A stretch of DNA of 64,000 nt from Rhodovibrio salinarum DSM 9154 (GCF_000515255.1 NZ_KI911559.1:2491660-2555659), one strand, 5' to 3'. Shown: positions 24,736 through 35,570, numbered from the stretch's first letter. Numbers and translations are program-made. Notes: a model not told the origin generated them from the sequence alone.

Positions 24736-25973
24736 GCCTCGACCATCTCCTGCCATCGGTTCAATCCCTCCTGCTGCACACCGGCCGGTTTGGCGAGCGC
24801 CTGGGCCAGATCTTCCAGGCTCTCCAGATTGTGCACGGCCCGGAAGGCGTCGACGTACGGCATGATCGCCTTCGCTCCCATAGATTTTGGCTGATAGCCG
24901 CCGTACCGCAAGAGCGGGTTGAGCCAGATCAGCTGCCGGCACGACTTGTGCAGCCGCTCGACCGCGCGCGCGAGGCCCTCGGCGTTGTCGCGGTCCAAGC
25001 CATCGGTGATCAGCAGCACCGTGGCGCCTTGCCCGAGGACACGGCGCGACCAGACGCGGTTGAAGCTCTCCAGGCAAGCGCCGATACGGGTCCCGCCTTC
25101 CCAGTCGGTGACCTCTTCGCCGACCTTCTCCAGCGCCTTGTCGACGTCCTTGTGGCGCAGGTAATGGGTGATGTTGGTCAGGCGCGTACCGAACACGAAG
25201 GACTGCACCCGGTCGCGATCGCTGGTCACGGCGTGCATGAAGTGCAGCACCATGCGCGAATACTGCGCCATCGATCCCGAGATGTCGCAAATCAGCACCA
25301 GCGGCGGCGGGCGCTTGGTCTGTTGCTTCCACTGGATCGGGATGTCGCCGGACCCCGAGCGCAGGGCCGCGCGCATCGTCCGGCGCATGTCCGCGCGTCC
25401 GGGCGTACGGGCCGCGCGATAGCGGCGCGTGCGCAGCAGATCGAGGGGCAGTTCCAGATCGCGAATGGCCCGCTTGGCCTGCTCCATTTCCGCGTTCGAC
25501 ATCTGCTCGAAGTCCTTGGTGCGCAACACATCCTGCTGCGACCAGGTGAGCGTGGCATCCAGCTCCAGCTCTTCCTTCTCGGTCTCCTGCTGTTCGCCGG
25601 GGGCTTGCTGCATCGCTTCCTGCAGCCGCCGCTTGACCCGTTCGCGCTTCTCTTCCTCGTCGGCGGCCACCTGGAACTCGGGCAGGAGCATCTGCATCAC
25701 CCGGTCCAGGATCTTCGGATTGCGCCAGAACAGGTGAAAGGCCTGATCGAACAGGGCAATCTGGTCACGCCGCGTGACGAACACGGCGTGCAGCGTCCAA
25801 TAAAGATCGTCGCGCCGCTCGATCCCGACCGTCTGCACCGCACGCAGGGCCTCCAGCACCTTGCCGGGACCGACGGGCAAGCCAGCAGCGCGCAACGTGC
25901 GAGCGAACAGCGTCAGGTTCTCGACCAGCCGACCATCGCCTGCGTGACTTTCGGGCGCTATCGCGTCTGTCAT
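24732..25973 (-). CDS. coxE: VWA domain-containing CoxE-family protein
   Basis: This 413-residue protein has a basic and acidic helical N-terminal half and a C-terminal von Willebrand A domain: PPLVLICDISGSMAQYSRMVLHFMHAV (MIDAS DxSxS), FGTRLTNITHYLRHKDVDKALEKVG and WEGGTRIGACLESF, VLLITDGLDRD. CoxE works with the AAA+ ATPase CoxD to mature the [CuSMoO2] or related Mo centre of Cox-type hydroxylases. It is separated from coxD by 191 bases containing a hairpin terminator, and it is the first gene of the ATGA-coupled chain coxE-XdhC(N)-XdhC(C)-MobA fusion. Confidence 0.92.
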   Translation of the reverse strand: MTDAIAPESHAGDGRLVENLTLFARTLRAAGLPVGPGKVLEALRAVQTVGIERRDDLYWTLHAVFVTRRDQIALFDQAFHLFWRNPKILDRVMQMLLPEFQVAADEEEKRERVKRRLQEAMQQAPGEQQETEKEELELDATLTWSQQDVLRTKDFEQMSNAEMEQAKRAIRDLELPLDLLRTRRYRAARTPGRADMRRTMRAALRSGSGDIPIQWKQQTKRPPPLVLICDISGSMAQYSRMVLHFMHAVTSDRDRVQSFVFGTRLTNITHYLRHKDVDKALEKVGEEVTDWEGGTRIGACLESFNRVWSRRVLGQGATVLLITDGLDRDNAEGLARAVERLHKSCRQLIWLNPLLRYGGYQPKSMGAKAIMPYVDAFRAVHNLESLEDLAQALAKPAGVQQEGLNRWQEMVEA

Positions 25974-26164
25974 CCGCGTTTCCTGGTCTAGTGCGGGCTC
26001 TTGCCGAACACATGCGCTGGTTGGCTATTGCGCATGCCCCGAAATGGCCCTTCGGGCCCGATCAGGATGAAGTCGACGATAATTCAAAAACAGTAACTTC
26101 AGCCGAAAAGCGGCCGCCAAGCGACCGCTCGAATCGCGATTGCCAGGCGCCTGAGGCGCGCGCT
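25974..26164. other. Spacer between coxD and coxE
   Basis: The spacer contains the coxD terminator (26106-26128), an AT-rich patch (26080-26105) and a small GGCCC-TTC-GGGCC hairpin (26046-26058). A separate promoter for coxE is therefore expected between these elements and the coxE start, though no clear -35/-10 pair was seen. Confidence 0.45.
26106..26128 (-). terminator. Rho-independent terminator after coxD
   Basis: On the minus strand an 8-bp stem (GCGGUCGC / GCGGCCGC, one U-G pair) with a three-base loop is followed by four U residues. It lies 36 bases after the coxD stop. Confidence 0.65.
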
Positions 26165-27094
<930 letters not shown>

Positions 27095-27222
27095 GCGGTT
27101 CGCGGCTCCCGTGATCGTCATGCGCAAAGGCGGATCAGTAATCTGCGGACACCATGCGTCGGCGCGACGCAACTCTCGCTCTTAGGCGTGCTAGCAGACG
27201 ACCCACCCCCCGACAAGCGCGT

Positions 27223-27576
27223 CTACTTCCGGACGTAACTGCCGTCCGACTTCTTGAAGTAGGTCCCGACCGGCGCCTTCTCCAGGATCTTAGGCGCGTA
27301 GACCTTACCAACGGACTCAGGCGTGACGCCCTGCTGTTGGGCACGCTTCTCATAGACCTGACGGCGTTCCGCGTTGATCCGCTCAACGACCTGCTGGGCT
27401 TCAGCCGGGGGGGTGCCGACACGGACTTCGACGTAGCCGTCCCACCGCTCGGCGATCACGCCATCGGCGCGCAATTCATCCAGGGACGCAGCCTCGGCCG
27501 GTGTACTCGCGCCGAAGCTCACTAGGGCGAGGAACAGGCAGGCGAGGGCAGTCAGAAGGGTGCGGCGTGCGAACAT
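27223..27576 (-). CDS. ydbL: YdbL-family DUF1318 periplasmic protein
   Basis: This 117-residue exported protein has a signal peptide (MFARRTLLTALACLFLALVSFGASTPAEAA) and a DUF1318 domain: LRADGVIAERWDGYVEVR, INAERRQVYEKRAQQQGVTPESVGKVYAPKILEKAPVGTYF. In E. coli, YdbL is a periplasmic chaperone for the YdbH-YnbE intermembrane bridge. The MFARR start is preceded by a GGAGAG sequence; an in-frame ATG eight codons earlier is less likely. It is the last gene of ydbH-ynbE-ydbL, the same order as in enterobacteria. Confidence 0.88.
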   Translation of the reverse strand: MFARRTLLTALACLFLALVSFGASTPAEAASLDELRADGVIAERWDGYVEVRVGTPPAEAQQVVERINAERRQVYEKRAQQQGVTPESVGKVYAPKILEKAPVGTYFKKSDGSYVRK

Positions 27577-27625
27577 GAACGGCGGCTCTCCAAAGCGCAT
27601 ATCGGGACCTAAGATGTTGGCGTAT

Positions 27626-27853
27626 CTAGAAGATATCCGGATTCTCCTGGATGTCTTCCTCCGCCTTCTCCTCCAGCTTCACCCGGACCTCGGCGTCGAG
27701 CTTGACGTTGAGGTTGATGGTGATCGGCTTGTCCGGCGCTTCCACCTTCACTGTGGGTTGGCAGGCCGTGACAAGAAGGACCAGTGCGAGCAGCGGCGCG
27801 GCAGACATCTGGATCCCGGAAATGCGCACGAGTCTATACCTCCAAATTCGCAT
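27626..27853 (-). CDS. ynbE: YnbE-family outer-membrane lipoprotein
   Basis: This 75-residue lipoprotein has a lipobox LVTAC at about residues 27-31. The family core after the Cys is PTVKVEAPDKPITINLNVKLDAEVRVKLEEKAEEDI, ending in a short acidic ENPDIF. YnbE is anchored in the outer membrane and multimerises by stacking beta-strands onto the C-terminus of YdbH to complete an intermembrane phospholipid bridge. The first 15 residues before a second Met (MSAAPLL) may not be translated. The gene lies 83 bases after ydbH and 49 bases before ydbL. Confidence 0.85.
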   Translation of the reverse strand: MRIWRYRLVRISGIQMSAAPLLALVLLVTACQPTVKVEAPDKPITINLNVKLDAEVRVKLEEKAEEDIQENPDIF

Positions 27854-27936
27854 GCAATTATGCTCTCAAATAAAAGCGACGTCGGCAAGAGCCTACGCGC
27901 GGCGTCCCGAACGACCAAGCAGGAACCGCCAGCATG

Positions 27937-30840
27937 CTATTGGATCTCGATCGTTTCGGCGCCGCGGTTTTCAAGAGCCCGTTGGAGGAGATCGGTGGTC
28001 AGGGTTTGACCTTTCTGAAGAGCTTGCAAGATCGGGTTCAAGTCACCTGTTAGATTGATGTTGAACTTGAAGGGATAGCCGTCGAGCACATCGGGGTTAC
28101 GGCCCTGCATCGTGATTCCTAGGACCGGATTCCCCCCAGCCGGCTGGGTCACGGTAAGTGAGAGCAGGTCGTAGCGGAAATCCTTGAGCGCGCGGACCAT
28201 CAGCTGCACCGACTCGCCCTGGCTGGCGAGCGCATCCTGTGCGGCGCCGAACGTCACCCGGATGCGGCCCGTATCCACCGCGGCGAGCTTGCCCTGTTCG
28301 ATCTGGAAGCCATCGGGCCCCCAATGCAGCGGAATGTCCCCGGCAAGCGTGCCCTCGGCGCTCAACCCATCGACCTCCAGCAGACCGACCAGTTGGCTCA
28401 TCGACAGGTCGCGGACCTGGACGTTCAGGCGGTTGTCATCCCCCCATGGCCGCAAGGTCGCATCACGCACGAACACCTCGCCCTCAGCCAGGGTCCCATC
28501 TGCGCGGGCGAGGTGGATCACAGGGTCACCCTCCTCGCTGTCGACGTCGAAGAGGATCTCGACCCCTTCGAGCGGCACGCCGGCGGTCACGCTGTCCGCG
28601 GTCAGACGTTGGTTTGCGGACGTATCGGTCGGGGTCAGGCTGTCGAAGAACACGGTGCCCGAGAGCCCGGCAACCGTGGCGACAGCCGTTGTGAAGCTGA
28701 GGTCGGTCAGGGCCACCGTGGCGGTGTCGGTTAGACCGGCCGGTGTCCAGGACAGGGCGCCGCGCACGCCGAACTCGCCCTCGACATTGCGCACCTGCGC
28801 GCCGAGCCAGGGGGAAATGCGACCCGGCTGCACCCCACCGGGGACAAAGCTGGCATTGAAAGGCCCAATGGTGGCCTCGCCATTACGAGCATCTGCGTCG
28901 GTGCGGGCACTGAAGGGCAGGGTGATGTCCGTGCCCTTCACGATCTGTTGGCCCACCACGCGCCAGCCTTGGTCGTCGGTGGCGTGCAACTGCATCCACA
29001 GCAAGCTGGGCTTGAGCACTGCGGGGGTCGCATCGTGGGTCAGGTGGCCCAGAGTGATCAGTGCGACCGGATTGCCATAACTCTGCTTGAACTCCGCCGA
29101 GACCTCGCGCGCTTGGATCTGGAGGTCCGGAACGGTCAAGCGCCCGCCGTCGAAAGCGATACGCGCCTTGAGCGGCTGCAGGCTTTCCAGGGCCAGATCG
29201 AGCGGACCGGGCGTCAGACTGGTCCGCAGATTGTCAGCCTCCTGGCGCAACAGGGTGGCATTTAGCGTTCCCGGATCGGCTTTCACCTGCGCCTGCAACC
29301 GGCCGCTGGCGGCGGTTGCTTGGAGATCGGTGAACGTCAATGTGACCGGCGTGTCGACCTTGACCGGGCTGGTGTCGGGCAGTTCCGGAATCGTCAACGT
29401 GGCGGGGGCGGACAGGCCCACGCGGGTCCCCGCCAACGTGGCACGCACGGCAAGCGGCGCGGTCAGCCGCATGTCATTGATCCGCCTGCCAGACTGAGCG
29501 ACCGACAGACCGTCGGCATCCAACGTGCCGTCCAGCGTGAGCCCGCCAGGCTTGATCGTGGCCTGCCCATTGAAGGCGAACGCATCCAAGCGGTGCGGGC
29601 CATAGGCAAGGTCGCGGCCTTGCGCGTCCAGCAAATCGACGCGCGCCACCTGCAAGCCAAACCCGCGATCGAGCGTTCCGTTGGCGGCAGCCCGCACGCG
29701 CAGCTCGGGCGTGTTGCCATCCTCCGCCCCGCTGCCAGCCTGTACGCTCGCCCGGCCGTTCCAACGCCAAACGGCCGTATCGTCTGCGGCCATCTCCTGT
29801 ATGGCGTGCAACTCGACGAGTTCGTGTCCCCCGGACCAGGGAGAGAGGGTGAGCTGTCTGAATTCCCCGACCTGCGCCGCTGCGTCCGCCGGCAAACCAA
29901 GTGCCGCCAGCCGGTCGCCTTCCAGTGTGTCGGCCTGGACCTTGAGCGGATCGAGCAGCCGAACCACCAGGGAGCCATCGGAAGCCGCGAGATGCAGGGT
30001 CGTGCCCGCCTGAACGCCAGTTGCCAGATCCGGCAGATCCAGATCGGCCACGGATAGCTCCAGGTTCAGGCGGGAACTTGGTCGAATCAGGTTTTGCAGG
30101 GTCAGCGCACTGCCTGGTGTCGGAAACTGCAACTCGCCGGTCAGGGCAAAGTCGGCGTGGCCCGCCGTGGGTCGGTGCGGCACGTCGTCAGGCCATGGCA
30201 GCCGGGCGAGGGCGCTTTTTCCAGTCACTTTTAGGAAAACGTGCGGATCCAACTGCAGTTGCCGGGCATCCAGACTAAGATCGGCGGTGGTGTGCGGCGT
30301 ACGGGCCCGGCCACGCAGGGTGCCACGCATCTCCCCATCGCGACGGCCGATGCGCCCGGCCAGGGAAAGCTGCACGACCGACCGGGCACCCCGCACGTCG
30401 ACCGCCGCGTTGCGCAGAAGCACGGTCGGTAAACCATCGGGCACACGCGGTGTCGTAGATGGGCCGGTCTCCGCCGATTTACCGTTGGAGACTAAGCCAA
30501 GCACGCCGCCCATCGGTTGCTCGGCCGTCAGATCGACCGTCACGCGTGGCCCGTCAATCTCGATCCGGCCGATGCGTCCGTCGATCAAGGAGGCGGGGGT
30601 AAAGGCGACGGCGATCCGCGCGGCCTTAGGCGCGCCAGGGCCAAGGTCAATGTCGGTCAACTCCAACCGCTCGGTGGTCAGAGTTGCAACGGTAAGTTCG
30701 GCGTTGGGAAAGCCGCGTTGCGCCAGCAGTTGACGCGCCACCGCTTCGGCAACCTCCGCCCGGGCGAGCAGAAGCCCAGCCGCAAGCACGACGAGGAGCG
30801 TAACAACCGACAGAGGCAGCCAGAGCAGCCAGCGGCGCAT
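27937..30840 (-). CDS. ydbH: YdbH-family AsmA-like intermembrane lipid-transport protein
   Basis: This 967-residue protein has one N-terminal inner-membrane helix (MRRWLLWLPLSVVTLLVVLAAGLLLA) and a long periplasmic body rich in beta-strands, of the AsmA/TamB-like bridge type. The C-terminal portion, from FVRDATLRPWGDDNRLNVQVRDLSMSQLVGLLEVDGLSAEGTLAGDIPLHW to YPFKFNINLTGDLNPILQALQKGQ, is the DUF748-like YdbH core that contacts YnbE. YdbH, TamB and YhdP are partly redundant phospholipid carriers between membranes in E. coli. Length is close to the enterobacterial protein. It is preceded by a terminator hairpin closing the coxGSLM unit, so it probably has its own promoter. Confidence 0.88.
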   Translation of the reverse strand: MRRWLLWLPLSVVTLLVVLAAGLLLARAEVAEAVARQLLAQRGFPNAELTVATLTTERLELTDIDLGPGAPKAARIAVAFTPASLIDGRIGRIEIDGPRVTVDLTAEQPMGGVLGLVSNGKSAETGPSTTPRVPDGLPTVLLRNAAVDVRGARSVVQLSLAGRIGRRDGEMRGTLRGRARTPHTTADLSLDARQLQLDPHVFLKVTGKSALARLPWPDDVPHRPTAGHADFALTGELQFPTPGSALTLQNLIRPSSRLNLELSVADLDLPDLATGVQAGTTLHLAASDGSLVVRLLDPLKVQADTLEGDRLAALGLPADAAAQVGEFRQLTLSPWSGGHELVELHAIQEMAADDTAVWRWNGRASVQAGSGAEDGNTPELRVRAAANGTLDRGFGLQVARVDLLDAQGRDLAYGPHRLDAFAFNGQATIKPGGLTLDGTLDADGLSVAQSGRRINDMRLTAPLAVRATLAGTRVGLSAPATLTIPELPDTSPVKVDTPVTLTFTDLQATAASGRLQAQVKADPGTLNATLLRQEADNLRTSLTPGPLDLALESLQPLKARIAFDGGRLTVPDLQIQAREVSAEFKQSYGNPVALITLGHLTHDATPAVLKPSLLWMQLHATDDQGWRVVGQQIVKGTDITLPFSARTDADARNGEATIGPFNASFVPGGVQPGRISPWLGAQVRNVEGEFGVRGALSWTPAGLTDTATVALTDLSFTTAVATVAGLSGTVFFDSLTPTDTSANQRLTADSVTAGVPLEGVEILFDVDSEEGDPVIHLARADGTLAEGEVFVRDATLRPWGDDNRLNVQVRDLSMSQLVGLLEVDGLSAEGTLAGDIPLHWGPDGFQIEQGKLAAVDTGRIRVTFGAAQDALASQGESVQLMVRALKDFRYDLLSLTVTQPAGGNPVLGITMQGRNPDVLDGYPFKFNINLTGDLNPILQALQKGQTLTTDLLQRALENRGAETIEIQ

Positions 30841-30910
30841 GAGAGACGGCTTTGTCGTGACGATGGAATGCGACTAACGCGGGAGCATGGCGCGCCTATG
30901 GCGGGAAAGC

Positions 30911-30947
30911 AAACGGCCGGCCCCGCAGATGATGCGCGGGACCGGCC
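30911..30947 (-). terminator. Terminator-like hairpin after coxM
   Basis: On the minus strand a 12-bp stem (GGCCGGUCCCGC / GCGGGGCCGGCC, one U-G pair) with a nine-base loop is followed by a broken U-run (GUUUGCUUU). It lies 29 bases after the coxM stop and ahead of ydbH. Confidence 0.7.
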
Positions 30948-30975
30948 ATCAAGTTCATCGTTCAGGTCGGGATAA

Positions 30976-31770
30976 TCAGCCTGCAGCCTGAACGGCGCGC
31001 TTCGCCATCACGGTGACCAGATGCGCCCGGTAGTCCGCACTGGCGTGCAGGTCGCTGTTAAGCTCGTCTGCGGAGACCTTGATGTCCTTGATCGCGTCCG
31101 GCGACCAGTTGGCGCTGAGCGCCTGTTCCATCTCCGGCATGCGGAAGGCGCAGGGGCCGGCGCCCGTGATGGCCACCCGCACGCCGCCATCGGTCTGGGC
31201 CACGAAAGCGCCGACGATGGCATAGCGCGACGCCGGATTGTGGAACTTGGCGTAGGCGCTTTTCTGCGGAACCGGGAAAGCAACCTCCTTGATCAACTCG
31301 CCCTCTTCGAGCGCCGTCTCGAACAGGCCCTGGAAGAAGTCATCTCCCGGAATCTCCCGCTTGTTGGTCCGCACGGTCGCCCCCAGGCCAAGCACGGCGC
31401 CCGGATAGTCCGAGGCGGGGTCATTGTTGGCCAGCGAGCCGCCGATCGTCCCACGGTTGCGCACCTGCGGGTCGCCGATCGCCCCAGCCAAGTTGGCGAG
31501 GCCGGGGATCTTCGCCTGCACCGTCTTGTCGTTGGCGACCATGTCATGCGGCGTCATGGCACCAACGACGATCTGGCCGCCTTCCTCCCGGATGCCTTTG
31601 AGGTCGGCGATGCCGGACAGGTCAACAAGCTGCGAGGGCGCAGCCAGACGCTGCTTCATCGTGGGCAGCAGGGTCTGGCCGCCGGCGAGCAGCGACGCCT
31701 CATCGTCTTGAGCGAGAATTTGCGCCGCCTCGTCCAGACTGCTCGGCCGGTGATAGTCGAACTGATACAT
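30976..31770 (-). CDS. coxM: Cox-type molybdenum hydroxylase, FAD-binding medium subunit
   Basis: This 264-residue subunit transfers electrons from the [2Fe-2S] clusters to FAD and on to an acceptor. FAD-binding motifs are SLLAGGQTLLPTMKQRLAAPSQLVDL (pyrophosphate loop, AGGQT) and GTIGGSLANNDPASDYPGAVLGLGA (the TIGG motif). The C-terminal CO_deh_flav_C domain has FHNPASRYAIVGAFVAQTDGGVRVAITGAG. It starts with MYQFDYHRPSSLDEA, a normal N-terminus. It is transcribed directly after coxL with a 16-base gap and is the last gene before a terminator. Confidence 0.94.
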   Translation of the reverse strand: MYQFDYHRPSSLDEAAQILAQDDEASLLAGGQTLLPTMKQRLAAPSQLVDLSGIADLKGIREEGGQIVVGAMTPHDMVANDKTVQAKIPGLANLAGAIGDPQVRNRGTIGGSLANNDPASDYPGAVLGLGATVRTNKREIPGDDFFQGLFETALEEGELIKEVAFPVPQKSAYAKFHNPASRYAIVGAFVAQTDGGVRVAITGAGPCAFRMPEMEQALSANWSPDAIKDIKVSADELNSDLHASADYRAHLVTVMAKRAVQAAG

Positions 31771-31786
31771 GGCGTCTTTCGCCTCC

Positions 31787-34150
31787 CTATTCGGCCGCCG
31801 GGGCCAGGCGCTGCTGCGCCAGGCGCCAGACCTTCTCGCGGGTTGCCGGCATCTGAATCTCCTCGGTGCCGAGCGCGTCGGTGATGGCGTTCATCAACGC
31901 CGCCGGCGCGGCGATCGCGCCGGCCTCGCCGCAGCCCTTGGCACCGACCGGATTGTGCGGGCAGGGGGTTTCAGTCATGCCGACCCGGAAAGAGGGCAGG
32001 TCGTCCGCGCGCGGCATGGTGTAGTCCTGGTAGGAACCGGTCACGAGCTGCCCACTGTCGGGGTCATAGACCGCATTCTCCAACAGCGCCTGACCGACCC
32101 CCTGGGCGATGCCGCCGTGCACCTGTCCTTCCACGATCATCGGATTGATCACCCGGCCGAAATCGTCGACGGCAACCCAGTCCGCGATCTCGGTCTCGCC
32201 AGTATCCGGATCGATTTCGATCTCGGCGATGTGCACGCCAGATGGGTAGGTAAAGTTTGCGGGATCGTAGAAGGCTGTCTCGTCCAGCCCCGGCTCCACG
32301 TCTTGCGGGAAGTCGTGCGGGACGTAGGCGGCGAAGGCGATCTCACCGATCGACTTGGTCTTATCCGTGCCAGCGACGCGGAAAGTGCCACTGTCGAACT
32401 CGATGTCGTCGACCGACGCCTCCAGCATGTGCGCGGCGATCTTCTTGCCCTTTTCAACCACCTTGTCGCAGGCCCGCAGGATCGCCGAACCGCCGACCGC
32501 CAACGAGCGCGAGCCGTAGGTGCCCATGCCCATCGGGATGCGGCCGGTGTCGCCGTGGACGATATCGACGTTGTTGTAATCGGTACCGAACTTGTCCGCG
32601 ACCATCTGGGCAAAGGTCGTCTCGTGCCCCTGGCCGTGGCTGTGGCTGCCGGTGAAGACCGAGATCGAGCCGGTGGCGTTGAAGCGCACCTGCGCACTCT
32701 CCCATAGGCCAACCCCAGCGCCGAGCGCGCCGACCACCTGCGAGGGCGCGATGCCGCACGCCTCGATGTAGGCGGAGAAGCCGATCCCGCGCAGCTTGCC
32801 CTTACGCTCGCTCTCCTGCCGGCGTTGGGCAAAGTTCGGGTAGTCGATCATCTTCAAGGCTTCGTCCAGCGCCAGCTCGTACTGGCCGCTGTCGTAGGTC
32901 AGGGCGACCGGCGTCTGATAGGGGAACTCGTCCGGCTGGACGAAGTTGCGCCGCCGGATTTCCGCCGGGTCCATGTTCATGTCCCGGGCACAGCGCTCGA
33001 CCAGCCGCTCGACGACATAGGTCGCTTCCGGACGACCGGCACCGCGGTAGGCGTCGACCGGGGCGGTATTGGTGAACACCGCCTTCACATTGCCGTGGAT
33101 CGCGGGGGTCTTGTACTGCCCGGCCAGCAAGGTGCCGTAGAGGTAGGTCGGCACGGCGGTGGCGAAGTTGGACAGGTAGGCGCCCAGGTTGGCCAGCGTG
33201 TCGACCCGCATGCCCAGGAATTTGCCGTCCTTGTCCATCGCCATTTCGGCGGTGGTGATGTGGTCGCGGCCGTGCGCATCGGCCTGGAAGGCTTCGGTAC
33301 GGGTAGCCAGCCACTTGATCGGCCGGCCGTTGAGCTTTTTCGACGCCCAGACGCAGACCGTTTCCTCGGCATAGCAGTAGATCTTGGAGCCGAACCCGCC
33401 GCCGACGTCCGGCGCGACCACGCGCACCTTGTGCTCTGGCAGGTTGAGCACGAAGGCGCACAGGATCAGCCGCAGCAGATGCGGGTTCTGACTGGTCGAG
33501 TAGAGCGTGTACTCGTCGGTCCCCGGATCGTATTCGCCGATCGCCGCGCGCGGCTCGATCGCGTTGGGGATCAGGCGGTTGTTGACCAACTCGATCTTTG
33601 AGACGCGGTCGGCCTTGGCGAAGGCGTCGTCGGTCGCCTGCTTGTCGCCGATCTCCCAATCGAAGCAGAGGTTGTCCGGCGCCTCGTCATGGACCTGTGG
33701 GCCGTTCAGCGCCTTGCCGGTCTCGACCACCGCATCCAGCGGCTCGTAGTCGACCTCGACCAGCTCGGCGGCGTCGCGCGCCTGGGCATCAGTCTCCGCA
33801 ACCACGAAGGCGACGTGGTCGCCGACGTAGCGCACCCTGTCGCGCGCCAGCGGCCAGTGAGGCGGTGCCTTGTGCGGATTGCCGTGCTTATCGGTGACGG
33901 TCCAGCCGCAAGGCAGCGAGCCGACGCCGTCGGCCTCCATATCCTTGCCGGTAAAGACCGCGACCACGCCCGGCGCCTGTTCGGCCTGGCTGGTGTCGAT
34001 GCTCTTGATCCGCGCATGCGCCATCTCGGAGCGCACAAACACCCCAAAAGCCTGACCCTGACGGTTGAAATCGTCGGTGTAGTGGCCGCGACCGGTCAGG
34101 AAGCGGTTGTCCTCCTTGCGCAGAACGCGCTGGGCACCTGTGTCCGGCAT
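31787..34150 (-). CDS. coxL: Form II CoxL-type molybdenum hydroxylase, large catalytic subunit
   Basis: This 787-residue xanthine-oxidase-family subunit holds the Mo-molybdopterin cytosine dinucleotide. The loop at residues 367-373 is AYRGAGR, the marker of form II (BMS-type) CoxL; true CO dehydrogenase (form I) has AYRCSFR and the copper-binding Cys, which is absent here. The general-base Glu is at about 742 in [14 protein letters not shown], and the Mo-cofactor segments [15 protein letters not shown] and [15 protein letters not shown] are present. The true substrate is therefore probably not CO; form II enzymes oxidise undetermined aldehydes or N-heterocycles. It follows coxS by 4 bases in coxG-S-L-M. 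Confidence 0.95.
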   Translation of the reverse strand: MPDTGAQRVLRKEDNRFLTGRGHYTDDFNRQGQAFGVFVRSEMAHARIKSIDTSQAEQAPGVVAVFTGKDMEADGVGSLPCGWTVTDKHGNPHKAPPHWPLARDRVRYVGDHVAFVVAETDAQARDAAELVEVDYEPLDAVVETGKALNGPQVHDEAPDNLCFDWEIGDKQATDDAFAKADRVSKIELVNNRLIPNAIEPRAAIGEYDPGTDEYTLYSTSQNPHLLRLILCAFVLNLPEHKVRVVAPDVGGGFGSKIYCYAEETVCVWASKKLNGRPIKWLATRTEAFQADAHGRDHITTAEMAMDKDGKFLGMRVDTLANLGAYLSNFATAVPTYLYGTLLAGQYKTPAIHGNVKAVFTNTAPVDAYRGAGRPEATYVVERLVERCARDMNMDPAEIRRRNFVQPDEFPYQTPVALTYDSGQYELALDEALKMIDYPNFAQRRQESERKGKLRGIGFSAYIEACGIAPSQVVGALGAGVGLWESAQVRFNATGSISVFTGSHSHGQGHETTFAQMVADKFGTDYNNVDIVHGDTGRIPMGMGTYGSRSLAVGGSAILRACDKVVEKGKKIAAHMLEASVDDIEFDSGTFRVAGTDKTKSIGEIAFAAYVPHDFPQDVEPGLDETAFYDPANFTYPSGVHIAEIEIDPDTGETEIADWVAVDDFGRVINPMIVEGQVHGGIAQGVGQALLENAVYDPDSGQLVTGSYQDYTMPRADDLPSFRVGMTETPCPHNPVGAKGCGEAGAIAAPAALMNAITDALGTEEIQMPATREKVWRLAQQRLAPAAE

Positions 34151-34154
34151 GACC

Positions 34155-34622
34155 TCACCCCCTCATGTCCTTAGCGGCATGCTGAATCGCCTTGACGATG
34201 TTGTGATAGCCCGTGCAGCGGCAGATGTTGCCCTCGAGCCACTCCCGAACCTCGTGTTCGTTCGGATCGGGGTTGCGCTGCACCAGATCGACCGCGCTCA
34301 TCACCATGCCGGGGGTGCAAAAGCCGCACTGCAGTCCGTGATGTTCCTTGAACGCGGCTTGCATGGGGTGAAGCTCGCCGTTCTTGGCCAGGCCTTCGAT
34401 CGTCGTGATCTCACAGCCATCGGCCTGCATCGCGAGCATGGTGCAGGCCTTCTGCGACGTGCCGTCGACGTGCACGACGCAAGCGCCGCACTGACTGGTA
34501 TCGCAGCCGACGTGCGTGCCGGTCAGATGCAATTCATTGCGCAGGAAATCCACGAGCAGTGTGCGCGGGTCGACCTCTCGGCTGACCTGCTGCCCGTTCA
34601 CCGTCATCGTCACGGTGGGCAT
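34155..34622 (-). CDS. coxS: Cox-type molybdenum hydroxylase, [2Fe-2S] small subunit
   Basis: This 155-residue iron-sulfur subunit has a plant-ferredoxin-like N-terminal cluster with Cys40, 45, 48 and 60 ([16 protein letters not shown]) and a C-terminal four-helix cluster domain with Cys99, 102, 134 and 136 ([23 protein letters not shown]). It shuttles electrons from CoxL to CoxM. The start at MPTVTMTV is fixed by GGAGG with five bases of spacing; the 23 upstream in-frame residues are rejected. Gene order S-L-M differs from the classical form I order M-S-L. Confidence 0.95.
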   Translation of the reverse strand: MPTVTMTVNGQQVSREVDPRTLLVDFLRNELHLTGTHVGCDTSQCGACVVHVDGTSQKACTMLAMQADGCEITTIEGLAKNGELHPMQAAFKEHHGLQCGFCTPGMVMSAVDLVQRNPDPNEHEVREWLEGNICRCTGYHNIVKAIQHAAKDMRG

Positions 34623-34627
34623 ACCTA

Positions 34628-34632
34628 CCTCC
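34628..34632 (-). promoter_or_regulatory. Shine-Dalgarno that sets the coxS start
   Basis: GAGGGAGGTAGGT on the minus strand places a GGAGG core (34628-34632) five bases before the ATG at 34622, deciding between this start and longer in-frame frames. Confidence 0.8.
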
Positions 34633-34799
34633 CTCATGTGGCCCATCCGGCCCACCTGGACTTTGGTGGCAGGCCGGCCTGTCGCGTTCATTCTTGCCCG
34701 GCTTACTGTCCGGGATTGTAGCTTAGCCTGTATTGGAGTGTGCGAGCGCCCCCATAGCAGGTCAAGCGCGCGTGCGGCGGTTGCAGACCTGGGGCGTGC

Positions 34800-35570
34800 T
34801 CACAACGCAAAGATGGCGAGCAGCGCGATGACCACCGCAATCAACCCCGCGACCCAGACAGGGTAGGGGACGATCATCTTGTCGTCGCGGGTACCCACGT
34901 CCTTGCCCTTCTCTTGCTGGGATGCCTGGGCAGCCTGCTTGGCCTGCGCATCGTCCCGGGCGGTCTGAGCGTTTTCGCCGGCGGTCTCCGGGTAGGTGCC
35001 GGCAGCCTGCGCAGCGGCGTGCGCCGCATCGGACTCGGCCTTCTGCGCCGAACCGGTCTCCGGCGTGCTCTGTTCCCCCTGAGCTGCCGCGGCGTCAGCT
35101 TGCGCCCCGGCCGTCTCGCCGGCTGCGCCGCCGCCAACGATGTCCTCAAACTTGTCGAAGAACTGTTTGGCGTACTTGTTCGCCGTCGACTGGATCAGTC
35201 GCTGGCCAAGCTGGGCCAACTTGCCGCCGACCTGGGCGTCCACCTTGTAGGACAGCTTGGTCTGCTCCGCATCGAGCTCTTCCAGCTTGACGTCGGCACC
35301 GCCCTTGGCGAAGCCCGCTGCACCGCCGCTGCCCTCGCCGGAGATCGTGTAGCTTTCCGGCGGGTTCAGGTTGGACAGGGTCACCTTGCCGGAGAAGCGC
35401 GAGTTCACCGGCCCGACCTTGGCTTTGACCTTCGCGGAGAACTCGTTGTCGTCGGACTGCTCGATCTCCTCGCAGCCCGGGATGCACTGCTTCAGGATCT
35501 CGGGATCGTTCAGGGCCTCCCAGACCTTCTGACGGTCGGCCTGGATGGTGTGCTCGCCGGTCAATTCCAT
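34800..35570 (-). CDS. coxG: CoxG-type SRPBCC protein with C-terminal membrane anchor
   Basis: This 256-residue protein has an N-terminal SRPBCC (CoxG/PF06240) lipid-binding fold: [76 protein letters not shown], and [38 protein letters not shown] low-complexity Ala/Gln/Glu linker of about 75 residues leads to a single C-terminal transmembrane segment ([23 protein letters not shown]). CoxG proteins recruit the hydroxylase to the membrane, where electrons enter the quinone pool. It is the first cox gene after livF (gap 195 bases). Confidence 0.92.
   Translation of the reverse strand: MELTGEHTIQADRQKVWEALNDPEILKQCIPGCEEIEQSDDNEFSAKVKAKVGPVNSRFSGKVTLSNLNPPESYTISGEGSGGAAGFAKGGADVKLEELDAEQTKLSYKVDAQVGGKLAQLGQRLIQSTANKYAKQFFDKFEDIVGGGAAGETAGAQADAAAAQGEQSTPETGSAQKAESDAAHAAAQAAGTYPETAGENAQTARDDAQAKQAAQASQQEKGKDVGTRDDKMIVPYPVWVAGLIAVVIALLAIFAL

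Noticed and set aside
31787-34150. Calling CoxL a carbon monoxide dehydrogenase
   Set aside because: The active-site loop is AYRGAGR rather than AYRCSFR, so the copper-binding Cys of true CO dehydrogenase is missing.
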